Origin: Diphasiastrum complanatum
Taxonomy: Eukaryota > Streptophyta > Lycopodiopsida > Lycopodiales > Lycopodiaceae
Direction: 5' to 3'
Length of the DNA stretch: 64,000 bases
Assembly (NCBI GenBank): GCA_029204225.1
Contig: CM055095.1
Span: 39,050,141-39,114,140 of the forward strand
Both the position numbers and the translations under genes were made by a program. Shown here piece by piece: positions 12,001 through 21,750 of this stretch. Position 1 is the stretch's first letter, and each line of letters starts with the position of its first letter. The notes beneath the pieces were generated by a model. It was not told the DNA's origin and did no database searches. It saw nothing but the letters and a program-made list of their open reading frames with translations.

Positions 12001-12206
12001 TAAAGATGTTTTGAAGGGTATAAAATTTCACATTTGAAAGCGAGAAATTATGTGGAAGGATAGTATGGATAAAGAAGCTATGAACTTCAAATTTCATATG
12101 GATAAAGATGTTTTGAAGGGTATAAAATTTCACATTTGAAAGCGACAAATTATGTGTGGAAGGATAGTACGGATAAAGAAGGTGTGAACTTCGAATTTCA
12201 AACCTA
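12001..12206. repeat. Direct tandem duplication, about 102-bp unit, two copies
   Basis: The segment starting TAAAGATGTTTTGAAGGG at 12001 is repeated at 12103 with a few substitutions and a 2-base insertion. Both copies include TATAAAATTTCACATTTGAAAG. It lies about 370-570 bases upstream of the diterpene synthase start codon, so it falls in the likely promoter region. Confidence 0.82.
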
Positions 12207-12283
12207 AGACTGCTGGATTCCTTCCGCTTCAAATATGGACAAATTGGCGAAAAAAACATCAATAGGAGTTTCTATGTCTTCCA

Positions 12284-12464
12284 CGTAATGGATTGTTGGC
12301 GACTATTTTGCTCATTTTTACGTCTCCTTAAAAAGCAGAGTAATCATCTGTTTTAAAAAATATATATATTGTGCTGATTATTGCTGAGCCACACAGGCGT
12401 CAAACCTGCGCATGCCATGTGGCAGCGTTTGATTGGTCTAAAAAAGGTCCAACAATCCATTACG
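12284..12464. repeat. Inverted repeat, perfect 16-bp arms, in the diterpene synthase upstream region
   Basis: CGTAATGGATTGTTGG at 12284-12299 is exactly complementary to CCAACAATCCATTACG at 12449-12464. The interval of about 150 bases between the arms includes a poly-A/TA run. It could be a small foldback transposon or simply a hairpin. No target-site duplication was identified. Confidence 0.7.
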
Positions 12465-12514
12465 CAATGGAATGAGCCGAGTAGAGGCCATTCTGCCTGG
12501 TAAAGCTTTCCACA

Positions 12515-12525
12515 GTACATAAAAG
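12515..12525 (+). promoter_or_regulatory. Possible TATA-like element of the diterpene synthase
   Basis: TACATAAAAG lies about 50 bases upstream of the ATG at 12574. Position and A/T content suit a core promoter, but the match to TATAAA is imperfect. Confidence 0.28.
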
Positions 12526-12573
12526 ATCTCCTTGATTTTCATGCTTGTAAAGATAGAAGTTGGCGTGTGAGGA

Positions 12574-12733
12574 ATGGCGAGCTACACAAACACTGTAACC
12601 TCCACTGGGTTCTTCAAAGTGGCGAGAATCTCAAGCAAAGGCTCTAGTTTCTGTGGCATAAAGCCATTTCCAGCAAAATGTAGATCTCCAATACTTTACT
12701 CGGGCATGCGGATTAGGAGACGTCCACTGACGG
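12574..12733 (+). CDS. Diterpene synthase exon 1, putative plastid transit peptide
   Basis: The ATG opens [20 protein letters not shown] and continues Ser/Lys/Arg-rich with no acidic residue, typical of chloroplast targeting. The exon ends at a consensus donor (GGTAAGC) in phase 1, which matches exon 2 at 13790. The start was chosen because it is the first ATG after the likely core promoter and keeps phase through all later exons. Confidence 0.72.
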
Positions 12734-15700
12734 GTAAGCTACTGACGTAACCCTGGTTTACTTACTATCTATAATGTTTGCACTTCAGGGTTATGAACAC
12801 TATGTAAGATTATAGAAGTCGAAGGTTCGGTAACTAGTGATCAGATAGTCTTGATCTTCAATGTTTTGATTGGTTATCATTAAATCTGTGGGATTCTTCA
12901 GTTTTAGGTTTTCAGAGCTTCATATGAAAACCCACGCTGAAGGCTACGCAGTGATTCATGTTTAGCTTGCAACATGCAGAAAAGGGATAAAAGAAAGAGA
13001 TGCGCCTAGGAAATGCTTGGAGTCCAATTACGTACCTCACATTCACTATAGCTAGCTGGCTATACTGTAGAGCAATAGATTCTTATTGTCTGCTAATAGC
13101 AGCTGGTTCAACTATACCCTCGTCAGTCCAAGTTTGAGACACAGCAAACAATCACGTTCATTCCAGTTCTGGAGCCTCCATCCCTTCGCACAGGATCCAT
13201 ATATCACCTGATTCCTCTTACTAGTCTTAGTCCCAGCATCAAGCGTCTCCAACAGGTCTAATCACAAACTCTTACCATATATGCGTCAAGTGCATCAAGC
13301 GTTGTTACAGACAGACTTCCTGCATCCAGGGTTGTTATGGAGATTGTTTTTTTTTTCAGAAATTGTGTCTTTGCCCATACCTGATTTCTTGTCTTTTTAC
13401 GTTGGAGCTCCGAGGATTCCAACATGTCACTTTCAAGACAGGCTTTTGTTTCGATTAAAATGTCCAAGTAGACAAGTCCACCGGATCACGCTCTAATTTT
13501 TCTTGCGGATGAGTATAAAGCTCAGATTGATTTTCCCGTTCTTGTTTCTTTAATTATCTGCAGTAAGAAACACGATTCCGTTAGACGTTTCTCAAAATGG
13601 AGCTGGCACCCAAGAAGTAGAAACCAAGCCATCTCTAAACGATACTTTCAAGACGGGCTTTTGTTTCGATTAAAATTTCCAAGTAGACAAGTCCACATCC
13701 CGGATCACGCTCTAATTTTCCTTGCGGATGAGTTTAAAGCTCAGATTGATTTTCCACTTCTTGATTGTTTTATTATCTGCACTGTGCAGTAAGAAATACG
13801 ATTCCGTCAGACGTTTCTCGAAGTGGAGCTGGCACGCAAGAAGTAGAAACCAAGCCATTTCTAACCAAAATCATTCAGGTAATTCCTTGTTGGAAATGTT
13901 TTCCTCTTTGCAAGTATTGAGGTTCTTCATCGACTTAAGCTAGCCGTATACCAGCAGCTGATCGTGTATATCTTTCCTTAATCATATATTCATTTGGGCT
14001 CCCCAGGAATTGCCTACTAGACAATTGGACGACCTGGTTGAAACAGTAAGAAAAATGTTACGATCGATGGGTGATGGCGATATATCAAAATCCGCTTACG
14101 ATACCGCTTGGGTAGCGGTCGTGCCTTCCTTGGATGATGGCTATGAAGGGCCTCAGTTTCCGAAATGCGTGGAGTGGATAATCAACAACCAGCTACCTGA
14201 CGGCTCATGGGGAGACCCAGACTTTTTTCTAGCCTTCGATCGAGTATGCTCTACGCTGGCATGCATTGTAGCCTTGTCGACATGGAAAGTAGGCAATGCT
14301 AATGTTGAAAAAGGTTAGTTTATGATTGACTTATACTAGTATGCCAATATCAGTGACGTTTAATACCGGCTTATTGCCTTCGTGAACACATTGAGACATA
14401 ATTCGCTGCATGACTAGGGATAAGCTTCATTAACAGCCGAATTCAAGCAATGGAGGGTGATGATATCAATCACATGCCAATAGGCTATGAGATAGTCTTT
14501 CCTGCAATCCTAGAGAAAGCACAAAGATTGAACTTGAAAATTCCATATAATGCGCCAATCATAAAGAAAGTTTTCGCAATGAAAGAGGAGAAGCTTAAAA
14601 GGTGAAGTTTCGATATCCCTCGTAGATAAAAGCATAATCTCATTGGATTGGAGAGAAAGGAAATATTGCAGATGATAAGCTTCCAAAACAGTAGACGCTC
14701 TGTGAAGGCTGCCGATATTACGCCGTCTATTGTCTTGTGTGTTGCCATGCTGATCGATGTTGTCGGTGCAGGATATCCATCGACAAGTTGCATGAAACTC
14801 CTACAGCTCTGTTACACTCCTTAGAAGGGCTGAGTCATCATGTGGATTGGAAAAAGATCCTGAGACTGCAGTCCAAAAATGGGTCGTTTTTGAATTCGCC
14901 TGCATCAACAGCATGCGTTCTCATGCATACCCGTGATGGTAGATGCCAAGAATATTTGAGTTCAATACTGCAAAAATTTGGCAATGCAGGTGAGCCTAAT
15001 ATGACTTTTATATACATTTGTATGCAACGTCGTTTTCACAAAAGTGATCAATGTAGCACATAAGGTTAGAACAGGGAGGGGATTCTCTGTGATTCAGGAT
15101 TCAGGACATATGCAAAGCTGAAATTTCTTTTGCTTGAAAACTAGTGCAGTTCCAAATGTATACCCTGTGGACCTGTTCGAACGTTTATGGGTCGTCGATC
15201 GGCTTGAACGTCTTGGGATCTCTCGCTACTTTAAGCAAGAAATTAAAGACGCACTTGATTACGTATACAGGTAAATGTTTCTTTTTCATTTATTTGTTAT
15301 GCTAACATGATGATAGATCCAATGTTCATGGTGATGATCCTTCTGTTGTAGCTGTTGGATAACTTCTGTTCCAGTTAAACCCAAGCTCCGACTACTTGAA
15401 ATGATTACAATCGGAGACCTGGTTCAATCAACATACATGCCTCTCACGAATGAGGTGAATCGTTCGTTGAAGATGCCGCAGATACTGGACGCCCAAGGGA
15501 GTAGGTTGGGGACGAGAAACCTCTGTACAAGATGTAGACGACACATCTATGGCATTCCGCCTTCTTCGACTCCATGGATATGATGTCTCTGCTGGTAAGT
15601 TTAGCCCGTGGTGAATGTCTATCACTGTTACAGTTTCTAATCTACTGTGTGACTGACTAGAGAACACGAGACGAGCTGAATATTGTTGGCAGATGTTTTC

Positions 15701-17062
15701 AGTCATTTCGAGAAGGATGGAGAGTTTTTTGCTTTCTATGGAGAAATAGGCCAAGCAACTACTGGTATGCTCCAGCTGTATCGAGCTTCTCAGTTACAGT
15801 TTCCTGACGAAGTGATTCTTGAAGAAGCAAAGTTGTTTACACGGAAATTTTTGGAACGATCTCGTAATACCGATACTCTCTCTGACAAGTGGGTTATAGC
15901 GAAGGACTTAGTTGGAGAGGTAGGATCATGTTCATATATTTCCTACTTTATTATCCAGTGCAGGGCAATGCAAACTTTTCTTTCATGTAGAATTGGCATC
16001 TTGAAGCGGTATGAGCTTGTTGCAGGTTAACTTTGCTCTCGATTTTCCTTGGTGCGCCACATTGCAAAGAATTGAGAACCGGCAATACATGCACCTGTAT
16101 GGAACAAACGATCCGTGGATAGGAAAAAGTGTCTATAGGTGAATACAATTTCCAAAAATATGAGTTAATGCTAATATTAGATACGATGTGATGCACACAT
16201 GCAATGCAATCTGTACTATGTTTACATCTCTACCTTCACTCGAGATAATTGACTGAAATATGTCTTTATTCAGAATGCACCTGATTAGCAATCACATCTT
16301 CTTAAATCTAGCGAAGGCGGATTCTAACTTGTGCCAGTCGAACTTTCAAAAGGAATTACAACAGATTTACAGGTCCAGCCCGCTGTGCACCTATTACTTA
16401 TGTGAAGTGCTGGTTTAAATGTTAAACTAAACATAGAGTAGTATGCTACGCATGGTGGCATTATAGATTCTGCACTCAAAAACATTCCATGTCAAGCATT
16501 TAAATGAATGCTTTGGCAAATTGCTTCTTTTTACTTCCTCAAGGAACAACTCGCGGATCTATTCGTGACGACACCAAATTTTTACTTCTGTACAGTTGGA
16601 ATCAAGAGATGCAATTTTCGAAACTGAAATTTTCTCGTCAGAGAGCACTTGAATGCTACTTTACAGCTGCAGCATCAGCATTTGAGCCTGAAATGGCTTG
16701 TATGCGGTTCGTTTGGACACGTTGCTGTGTTCTAACTACTGTTATTGACGATCTTTTTGATGACGGAGCTTCTTTGAATGATCTTAAAGAGTTTGTGACT
16801 GCTGTCAAAAGGTAAATAAAAAATTAGATCAGTACTTCGTGATTACCAATAGCATTTATGCATGTCTGGGCTTTAAAAAACTTTACAAACTATATTCAAA
16901 GCTGAGGTGCCTCCTGGTTTCAGCCGGAATCCATCAGCTATTGACAATCTGTCCGAGGACATGAAAATTGTATTCCTCGGACTTTACAATACAACCAATG
17001 ATATCATTCAAGAAGGAATGCGCTACCAAGCGAGAGACATTGGCGTACACTTACATGAAATT
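12574..17062 (+). CDS. Bifunctional-type diterpene synthase (copalyl diphosphate/kaurene synthase-like), 3'-truncated
   Basis: I assembled twelve exons with GT..AG borders: 12574-12733, 13790-13878, 14007-14313, 14418-14601, 14772-14989, 15150-15270, 15482-15594, 15693-15919, 16026-16138, 16274-16372, 16596-16811 and 16924-17062. All phases fit, giving 662 codons without a stop. Class II features are SAYDTAWVA (about 112-120), [28 protein letters not shown] and the protonating DVDDTS (377-382). The class I site DDLFD is at 595-599. The DVDD to DDxxD spacing of about 218 fits bifunctional enzymes. The N-terminus is rich in Ser/Arg and poor in acidic residues, as in plastid transit peptides. 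The expected product path is geranylgeranyl diphosphate to copalyl diphosphate to a labdane-related diterpene. Roughly 200 C-terminal residues, including the second metal motif (NSE/DTE), are missing because a copia LTR remnant starts at 17068. Class I activity should be lost. Class II activity alone is conceivable but unproven. Confidence 0.9.
13429..13865 (+). repeat. Tandem duplication (215-bp period) containing exon 2 of the diterpene synthase
   Basis: The segment from 13429 (ACTTTCAAGACAGG...) to 13643 is repeated from 13644 with modest divergence. Each copy carries an intron tail, a CTGCAG/GTGCAG acceptor and the start of the same exon (frame [12 protein letters not shown] versus [12 protein letters not shown]). 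Only the second copy retains a donor (CAGGTAATT at 13876-13884). It is therefore the usable exon 2, and the first copy (about 13564-13641) is a dead exon. Confidence 0.85.
15482..15594 (+). CDS. Diterpene synthase exon 7 with the class II catalytic motif DVDDTS
   Basis: The exon reads [16 protein letters not shown], then [20 protein letters not shown]. The acceptor is GCCGCAG and the donor GGTAAGT. The middle Asp of DxDD is the general acid for class II cyclisation in this family. All surrounding consensus residues are present. Confidence 0.88.
16596..16811 (+). CDS. Diterpene synthase exon 11 with the class I metal-binding motif DDLFD
   Basis: The frame includes [22 protein letters not shown] and [24 protein letters not shown] is the Mg2+-binding DDxxD that starts class I ionisation in kaurene synthase-like enzymes. 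The donor AAAAGGTAAAT splices in phase to the last visible exon. Confidence 0.87.
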
Positions 17063-17067
17063 GTAGG

Positions 17068-17210
17068 TGCTCTTGCTTAAATCCAATTGTAGTGAATCTA
17101 GATCAAGATCTAATGTGTAGAACTTGATAGATTCATTGATTAAGCAACCAATAACTCTCTATGATTGTAAAGTACAATCATTATTGTCCTAAAAACTGTA
17201 AAATTTATCA
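17068..17210 (+). repeat. Truncated 5' LTR (last 143 bp only)
   Basis: It matches 22470-22612 at the end of the 3' LTR almost base for base and stops exactly where the primer-binding site begins. Its left edge is 5 bases after the exon 12 donor of the diterpene synthase. Confidence 0.9.
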
Positions 17211-17222
17211 TGGTATCAGAGC
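17211..17222 (+). promoter_or_regulatory. Primer-binding site, initiator tRNA-Met type
   Basis: TGGTATCAGAGC follows the LTR end directly. It is the usual plant copia sequence complementary to the 3' end of initiator tRNA-Met. The same site marks the 5' ends of the minus-strand elements at 27990-28001 (with one change) and 38372-38383. Confidence 0.88.
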
Positions 17223-17792
17223 TAAGTAAGAGAGTGATCATTGAATCATAAATCATGTAAAGATCATTGGCAAAATTTGTTTTTTGGCCAATACTAGTGA
17301 GGGCGAGTTCTTCTAGAGTGATAGCTTGTAATCATTTGGATAAAAACAACTTGGAGGCTGTGTATGTACTTTTCACACGTGTGAAACCATACATCAACTT
17401 TCAATTCAAGTTACTTTGTGTTTGTTGTTTCCCAAAATCACAATACTAGTTCATTTTTGGTGCTTTTTGAGGCATAGTATTGATCTAGATTCATTCTAAT
17501 TAATGCCTATGACCAAATAGTGTTTTGGATCATTGAAGCATTTCTTCTTAGAGTCTAAGATCAGATCTTAAGAGGCTGATTTGTTCAGATCCTTAGTTGA
17601 AGTGAAATCTCTAAGAAAAGTGTAAAGCAATTTTTTTTGTGAGAGTGAAAGCTAGAAATTTTTGGTAAGATCTTTGAGTATCATTCAAGCTTGTGTGCTA
17701 GTTTGATAGAGACAAGCCTATAGGCATTCTAGAAAGCTTTAGGCCTAAAATTCAAAAATCTTTGTGATTTTTAAAAGAGCATTCATTCTAAA

Positions 17793-20700
17793 ATGTCATC
17801 CATGGGTGGATATTTGATGGAATCAAGTGAGAGACTCACTTCCACAAATTATTCCATTTGGAAAGTGAGAATGGAATCACTCCTAGTGATCCATGATCTA
17901 TATGACATAGTTCAAGGAGTAGAGGAAGAGCCTCAAACTCCCCAAGAACAAGCCAAATACAAGAAGAGAGCAAGATTAGCTCTACATTGCATAAAGTTAA
18001 ATGTATGCAATGACTTCTTGAAAGAGGTGTCTTCTTGTACCTCATCCAAAGAGGCTTGGGATTCATTAAAGAGCATTTATGAATCCAACAATACTTCAAG
18101 AATCCTCATTCTAAGAAATCAAGTTTTCCAAAGCATGAAAGGAAGTGGAGAGAGTGGACAAGAGTATGTTCTTAGGATCAAATCTGTTAACAAGGAATTA
18201 AGTGCAATAGGAGAGAAGATCCAAGATCAAGAACTAGTACAAATCATTTTGAATGGTCTAAGTGATGAGTTTACCAACTTAGTCCAATCATTTGCCATTC
18301 AAGACTCTCTTCCATCCATTGAAAAGTTGCACAATGTTCTTGTGGCCGAGGAGAGTAGGCTTCTACACCTCAAGACAAGAATGGATAGCATGTCACTTAA
18401 TGGAGGAGAGGAGAAAGCTAACTTTACATCTAAAGGCAAGAAAAAGCAAAATCCATTCAAGAAAAATCAAGGCAAGGAGGCCGAGATGAAGAATGAAGGA
18501 TCTACCTCCAAAGGTAAAGTGAAGAACAAGGCAAAACTAAAGTGTTTCTTTTGTGGAAAGAAAGGACACTTTGCCTCAGAATGCTACTTGAAGAAGAATC
18601 AACAAGCCAAAGGAGATCAAGGAAACATTGCTCAAGAGGAAGAATATGAGGATGGATTCAACACATCCTTAATGGTTGCATCTACACCAACTTCAAGTCA
18701 AGACACATGGTGGATAGATAGTGGGGCTAGTTCCCACATGTGCTTTAACAAGCATTATTTTTCTACTCTTCTATCTTGTAATGACTCTAAGAAGTCAATA
18801 TACACTGCTAGTGATCAAGCATGCAAGATAGATGGCATAGGATCTATACCTCTTTGTTTAGGCACATCTAAAAGGATAGATCTAGATAATGTTTTGTATG
18901 TTCCTACCATTTCAAGAAACTTGCTTAGTGTAGGACAATTAATGGACAATGGACTAGATGTACATTTCAAGAATGGAGTTTGTTCCATCTTGAAAAATGA
19001 TAAGTGCATATCTAGTGGCATTAAGCAAGGTAGACTTTTCAAGTTGGATGCTAATGTTGCAAGTGAAAGTGTGAACTTGGCTAGGGAGGAACTAACTCAA
19101 GTGGAGCTTTGGCATAAGAGATTAGGCCAACCTAATCTTCAATCTATGGAGTCAATGGCAAGCAAGGAACTAGCTCTCGACCTACCAAGAACTTTCAAGA
19201 AGTGTGGAAAAATGTGTGAGGCATGTGGCCTTGCAAAGTCACACAAATCTTCTTACAAGAAATCTTCATCAAGATCTCTCTCTCCCTTGGATCTCATACA
19301 TTCTGATGTACATAGTTTTTCACATGCAAGTAATGGAGGTGCCTTGATGTATGTAACTTTTATAGATGATTGTACTAGATTCACATGGATTGAGTTACTA
19401 TCAAAGAAAAGTCTTGTTTATGAAGCTTTCATTAAGTTCAAGTCTCTAGTAGAGAAACAACTTAGTACTTCTATCAAAGCACTAAGATGTGATAATGGAG
19501 GAGAGTACACCTCCAATAAAATGAAAGACTTTTGTGAGATCAATGGTATTAAGTTACAATACACTTGTTCCTACACCCCTCAACAAAATGGGGTGGCCGA
19601 GAGGAAAAATAGGAGTCTATGTGAGTGTGCAAAGTCCTTGAGGCTTGATGCATCACTTCCCATCTCATTTTGGGGAGAAGCCATAACATGTGCTAATTAT
19701 TTGTGTAATAGACTTCCTAGTAGTGCTATAGATGGGATCTCACCTTATCAAGCCTTGTTTGATAAGAAACCCAATGTAAAAGATTTTAAGATCTTTGGAT
19801 GTACTTGTTATGTACACATTCCTTTGGAGACTAGAAGGAAAGAAGATGCTACCTGCTTCAAAGGAATCTTTGTTGGCTATGGAGAAAATAGCAAGGGATA
19901 TAAGATATATGATCCTACATCCAAGAAAGTAAAGGTAAGCAAGGATGTACTTTTTGATGAGTCACAATTTGCTAAGAGCTTGTCAAATGGATCTAACCCA
20001 TTGTGCATTGAAGATCTTGACAAATCCGAGGAGGATCTTGACAAACCCGAGGAGGATCATGACAAACCCGAGGATGGAGATTTGGATCCGAGTCAAAAGG
20101 GGCCAAGAAGATCATCAAGGAGCAAGGCTGAGCCCTCAAGGCTTACCTATGTGGACAAGGGAAAGCAAAAGGAAGGCTCTACATCTTCTACCTCTTACTC
20201 TTTTTTAGCTACATTGATTGAAGAACCATCATCTTTTAAAGAAGCATGTAAATCTAAAGTTTGGAGAAATGCAATGCAAGTAGAGTATGATGCATTAGAA
20301 GAGAATCATACTTGGAATCTTGTAAATCTTCCAAGAGGAAAGAAACCACTTGCATGTAAGTGGATTTATAGAATTAAGTACAATCAAGATGGATCTATTA
20401 GTAAATACAAAGCTAGGCTTGTTGCTAAGGGATTTCTTCAAATAAAAGGATTGGATCATGAAGAAACATTTGCACCTGTAGCTAAGCTTGTAACTATTAG
20501 GTTAATCATTTGCATTGCTACTTTGTTCAAATGGGATCTCTACCAAATGGATGTGACAAATGCCTTCTTGAATGTCTTCTTAGAAGAGGAAATCTACATG
20601 ATGCAACCCGAGGGCTTCATCAAGGTTGGTGAGGAGCAAAAGGTGTGCTACTTAAGGAAGAGCCTATATGGCTTGAAGCAAGCACCTAGAGCTTGGTACT

Positions 20701-20933
20701 CTAGGTTGCATGATTTTCTCTATTCCCTTGGCTTTGTACTAAGTGCTTATGAACCTTCTTTATATTTCAAATGTAATGAAGGAAAGATCATCATTTTGGT
20801 TCTTTATGTTGATGACATCATTATGACAGGAAATGATGATGATGGCATAGGCAAAGTAAAAGTTGACTTATCTAGTGAGTTCAAGATGGTAGATCTAGGC
20901 TTCCTAAAGTTTATACTTGGGATAGAAGTCTAA
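17793..20933 (+). CDS. Copia gag-pol polyprotein, 1046 aa, interrupted before RNase H
   Basis: The order is gag UBN2 domain (residues 1-210), CCHC knuckle CFFCGKKGHFASEC (about 252-265), protease WWIDSGASSHM (about 305-315), pre-integrase and integrase, then RT. Integrase DDE residues lie in LIHSDVHSF, RCDNGGEYTS and QQNGVAERKN. RT has NAFLN and the catalytic YVDDIIMTG. Two weak points appear inside the open frame. The second zinc-binding His of the pre-integrase motif reads RLGQPN where related copies have RLGHPN, and NAFLNV replaces the usual NAFLNG. The frame ends at FILGIEV with a stop at 20931-20933. The ATG at 17793 (MSSMGGYLMESSERLTS) matches the start in the minus-strand copy. Confidence 0.92.
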   Translation: MSSMGGYLMESSERLTSTNYSIWKVRMESLLVIHDLYDIVQGVEEEPQTPQEQAKYKKRARLALHCIKLNVCNDFLKEVSSCTSSKEAWDSLKSIYESNNTSRILILRNQVFQSMKGSGESGQEYVLRIKSVNKELSAIGEKIQDQELVQIILNGLSDEFTNLVQSFAIQDSLPSIEKLHNVLVAEESRLLHLKTRMDSMSLNGGEEKANFTSKGKKKQNPFKKNQGKEAEMKNEGSTSKGKVKNKAKLKCFFCGKKGHFASECYLKKNQQAKGDQGNIAQEEEYEDGFNTSLMVASTPTSSQDTWWIDSGASSHMCFNKHYFSTLLSCNDSKKSIYTASDQACKIDGIGSIPLCLGTSKRIDLDNVLYVPTISRNLLSVGQLMDNGLDVHFKNGVCSILKNDKCISSGIKQGRLFKLDANVASESVNLAREELTQVELWHKRLGQPNLQSMESMASKELALDLPRTFKKCGKMCEACGLAKSHKSSYKKSSSRSLSPLDLIHSDVHSFSHASNGGALMYVTFIDDCTRFTWIELLSKKSLVYEAFIKFKSLVEKQLSTSIKALRCDNGGEYTSNKMKDFCEINGIKLQYTCSYTPQQNGVAERKNRSLCECAKSLRLDASLPISFWGEAITCANYLCNRLPSSAIDGISPYQALFDKKPNVKDFKIFGCTCYVHIPLETRRKEDATCFKGIFVGYGENSKGYKIYDPTSKKVKVSKDVLFDESQFAKSLSNGSNPLCIEDLDKSEEDLDKPEEDHDKPEDGDLDPSQKGPRRSSRSKAEPSRLTYVDKGKQKEGSTSSTSYSFLATLIEEPSSFKEACKSKVWRNAMQVEYDALEENHTWNLVNLPRGKKPLACKWIYRIKYNQDGSISKYKARLVAKGFLQIKGLDHEETFAPVAKLVTIRLIICIATLFKWDLYQMDVTNAFLNVFLEEEIYMMQPEGFIKVGEEQKVCYLRKSLYGLKQAPRAWYSRLHDFLYSLGFVLSAYEPSLYFKCNEGKIIILVLYVDDIIMTGNDDDGIGKVKVDLSSEFKMVDLGFLKFILGIEV

Positions 20934-21737
20934 GTATGCTACTTCCATTCTTGAAATATTTGGTATGAAAGATTGTAAGGGGATTGACACCCCTATGGAG
21001 CATGTTGTGAAAGCAACTAATGAAGGTGATGAAGCATCCTTTGAGGACATCACTCTCTTTAGGAAGCTTATAGGCTCTCTAATCTATTTAACCATCACTA
21101 GACCTGACTTAAGTTTATGTGTAAGCAAGTTGAGTCAAAGTATGCAAGCTCCTTTAGTTCATCATTGGAAAAGTGCCAAGAGAGTACTTAGATATGTTTC
21201 TAGTACTAGATTTTTTGGCATACTTTATGAAGGATCTAACTTGCACTTGAGAGCCTACTCGGATTCAAATTTTGCAGGAGACAAGATGGATAGGAAGTCC
21301 ATTAGTGATTTGCAACATTTCTTTGTGGAGGAGTGATATCTTGGCTTTCCAAAAAGCAGGATACAATCTCACTATCTTCTTGTGAAGCCGAGTACAAGGC
21401 ATTGACTTCAACGACCAAAGAACTCCTATGGCTAAGAAGACTCTTGATGGAACTACATGTGCTAGAGGCCGAGGAGATCCCTTAAATATTTTGTGACAGT
21501 CAAGCTTCTCAACAAATTGCTTCAAATCCTATCTTCCATGCTAGAACAAGGCATATTGAGATAGCTCACCACTTTGTGAGGGAGAAGGTACAATCCAAGG
21601 AAGTGCAACTACATCATGTACCATCATCCGAATGCATAGCTGATATCTTAACCAAACCATTGTCCAAAGATCCATTTTTTAAGTTAAGATATGCTCTTGG
21701 AATTGTAGATAGATGTACACTAGATTTGCCAAGTTAG
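20929..21737 (+). pseudogene. Copia RT end and RNase H, frameshifted
   Basis: Directly after the gag-pol stop, the next frame continues with SKYATSILEIFGMKDCKG, so a short deletion with loss of frame lies at about 20930. The RNase H region (RAYSDSNFAGDKMDRKS) then loses one base near 21308 relative to the minus-strand copy. A TAA near 21485 replaces a Tyr codon. The original stop is at 21735-21737, just before the polypurine tract. These breaks rule out an autonomous element. Confidence 0.86.
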
Positions 21738-21750
21738 AAGTGAGGAGGAG

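Noticed and set aside
16504-16595. Upstream extension of diterpene synthase exon 11
   Set aside because: The frame is open, but the GTACAG acceptor at 16595 keeps phase with exon 10 and the upstream part does not resemble the family.
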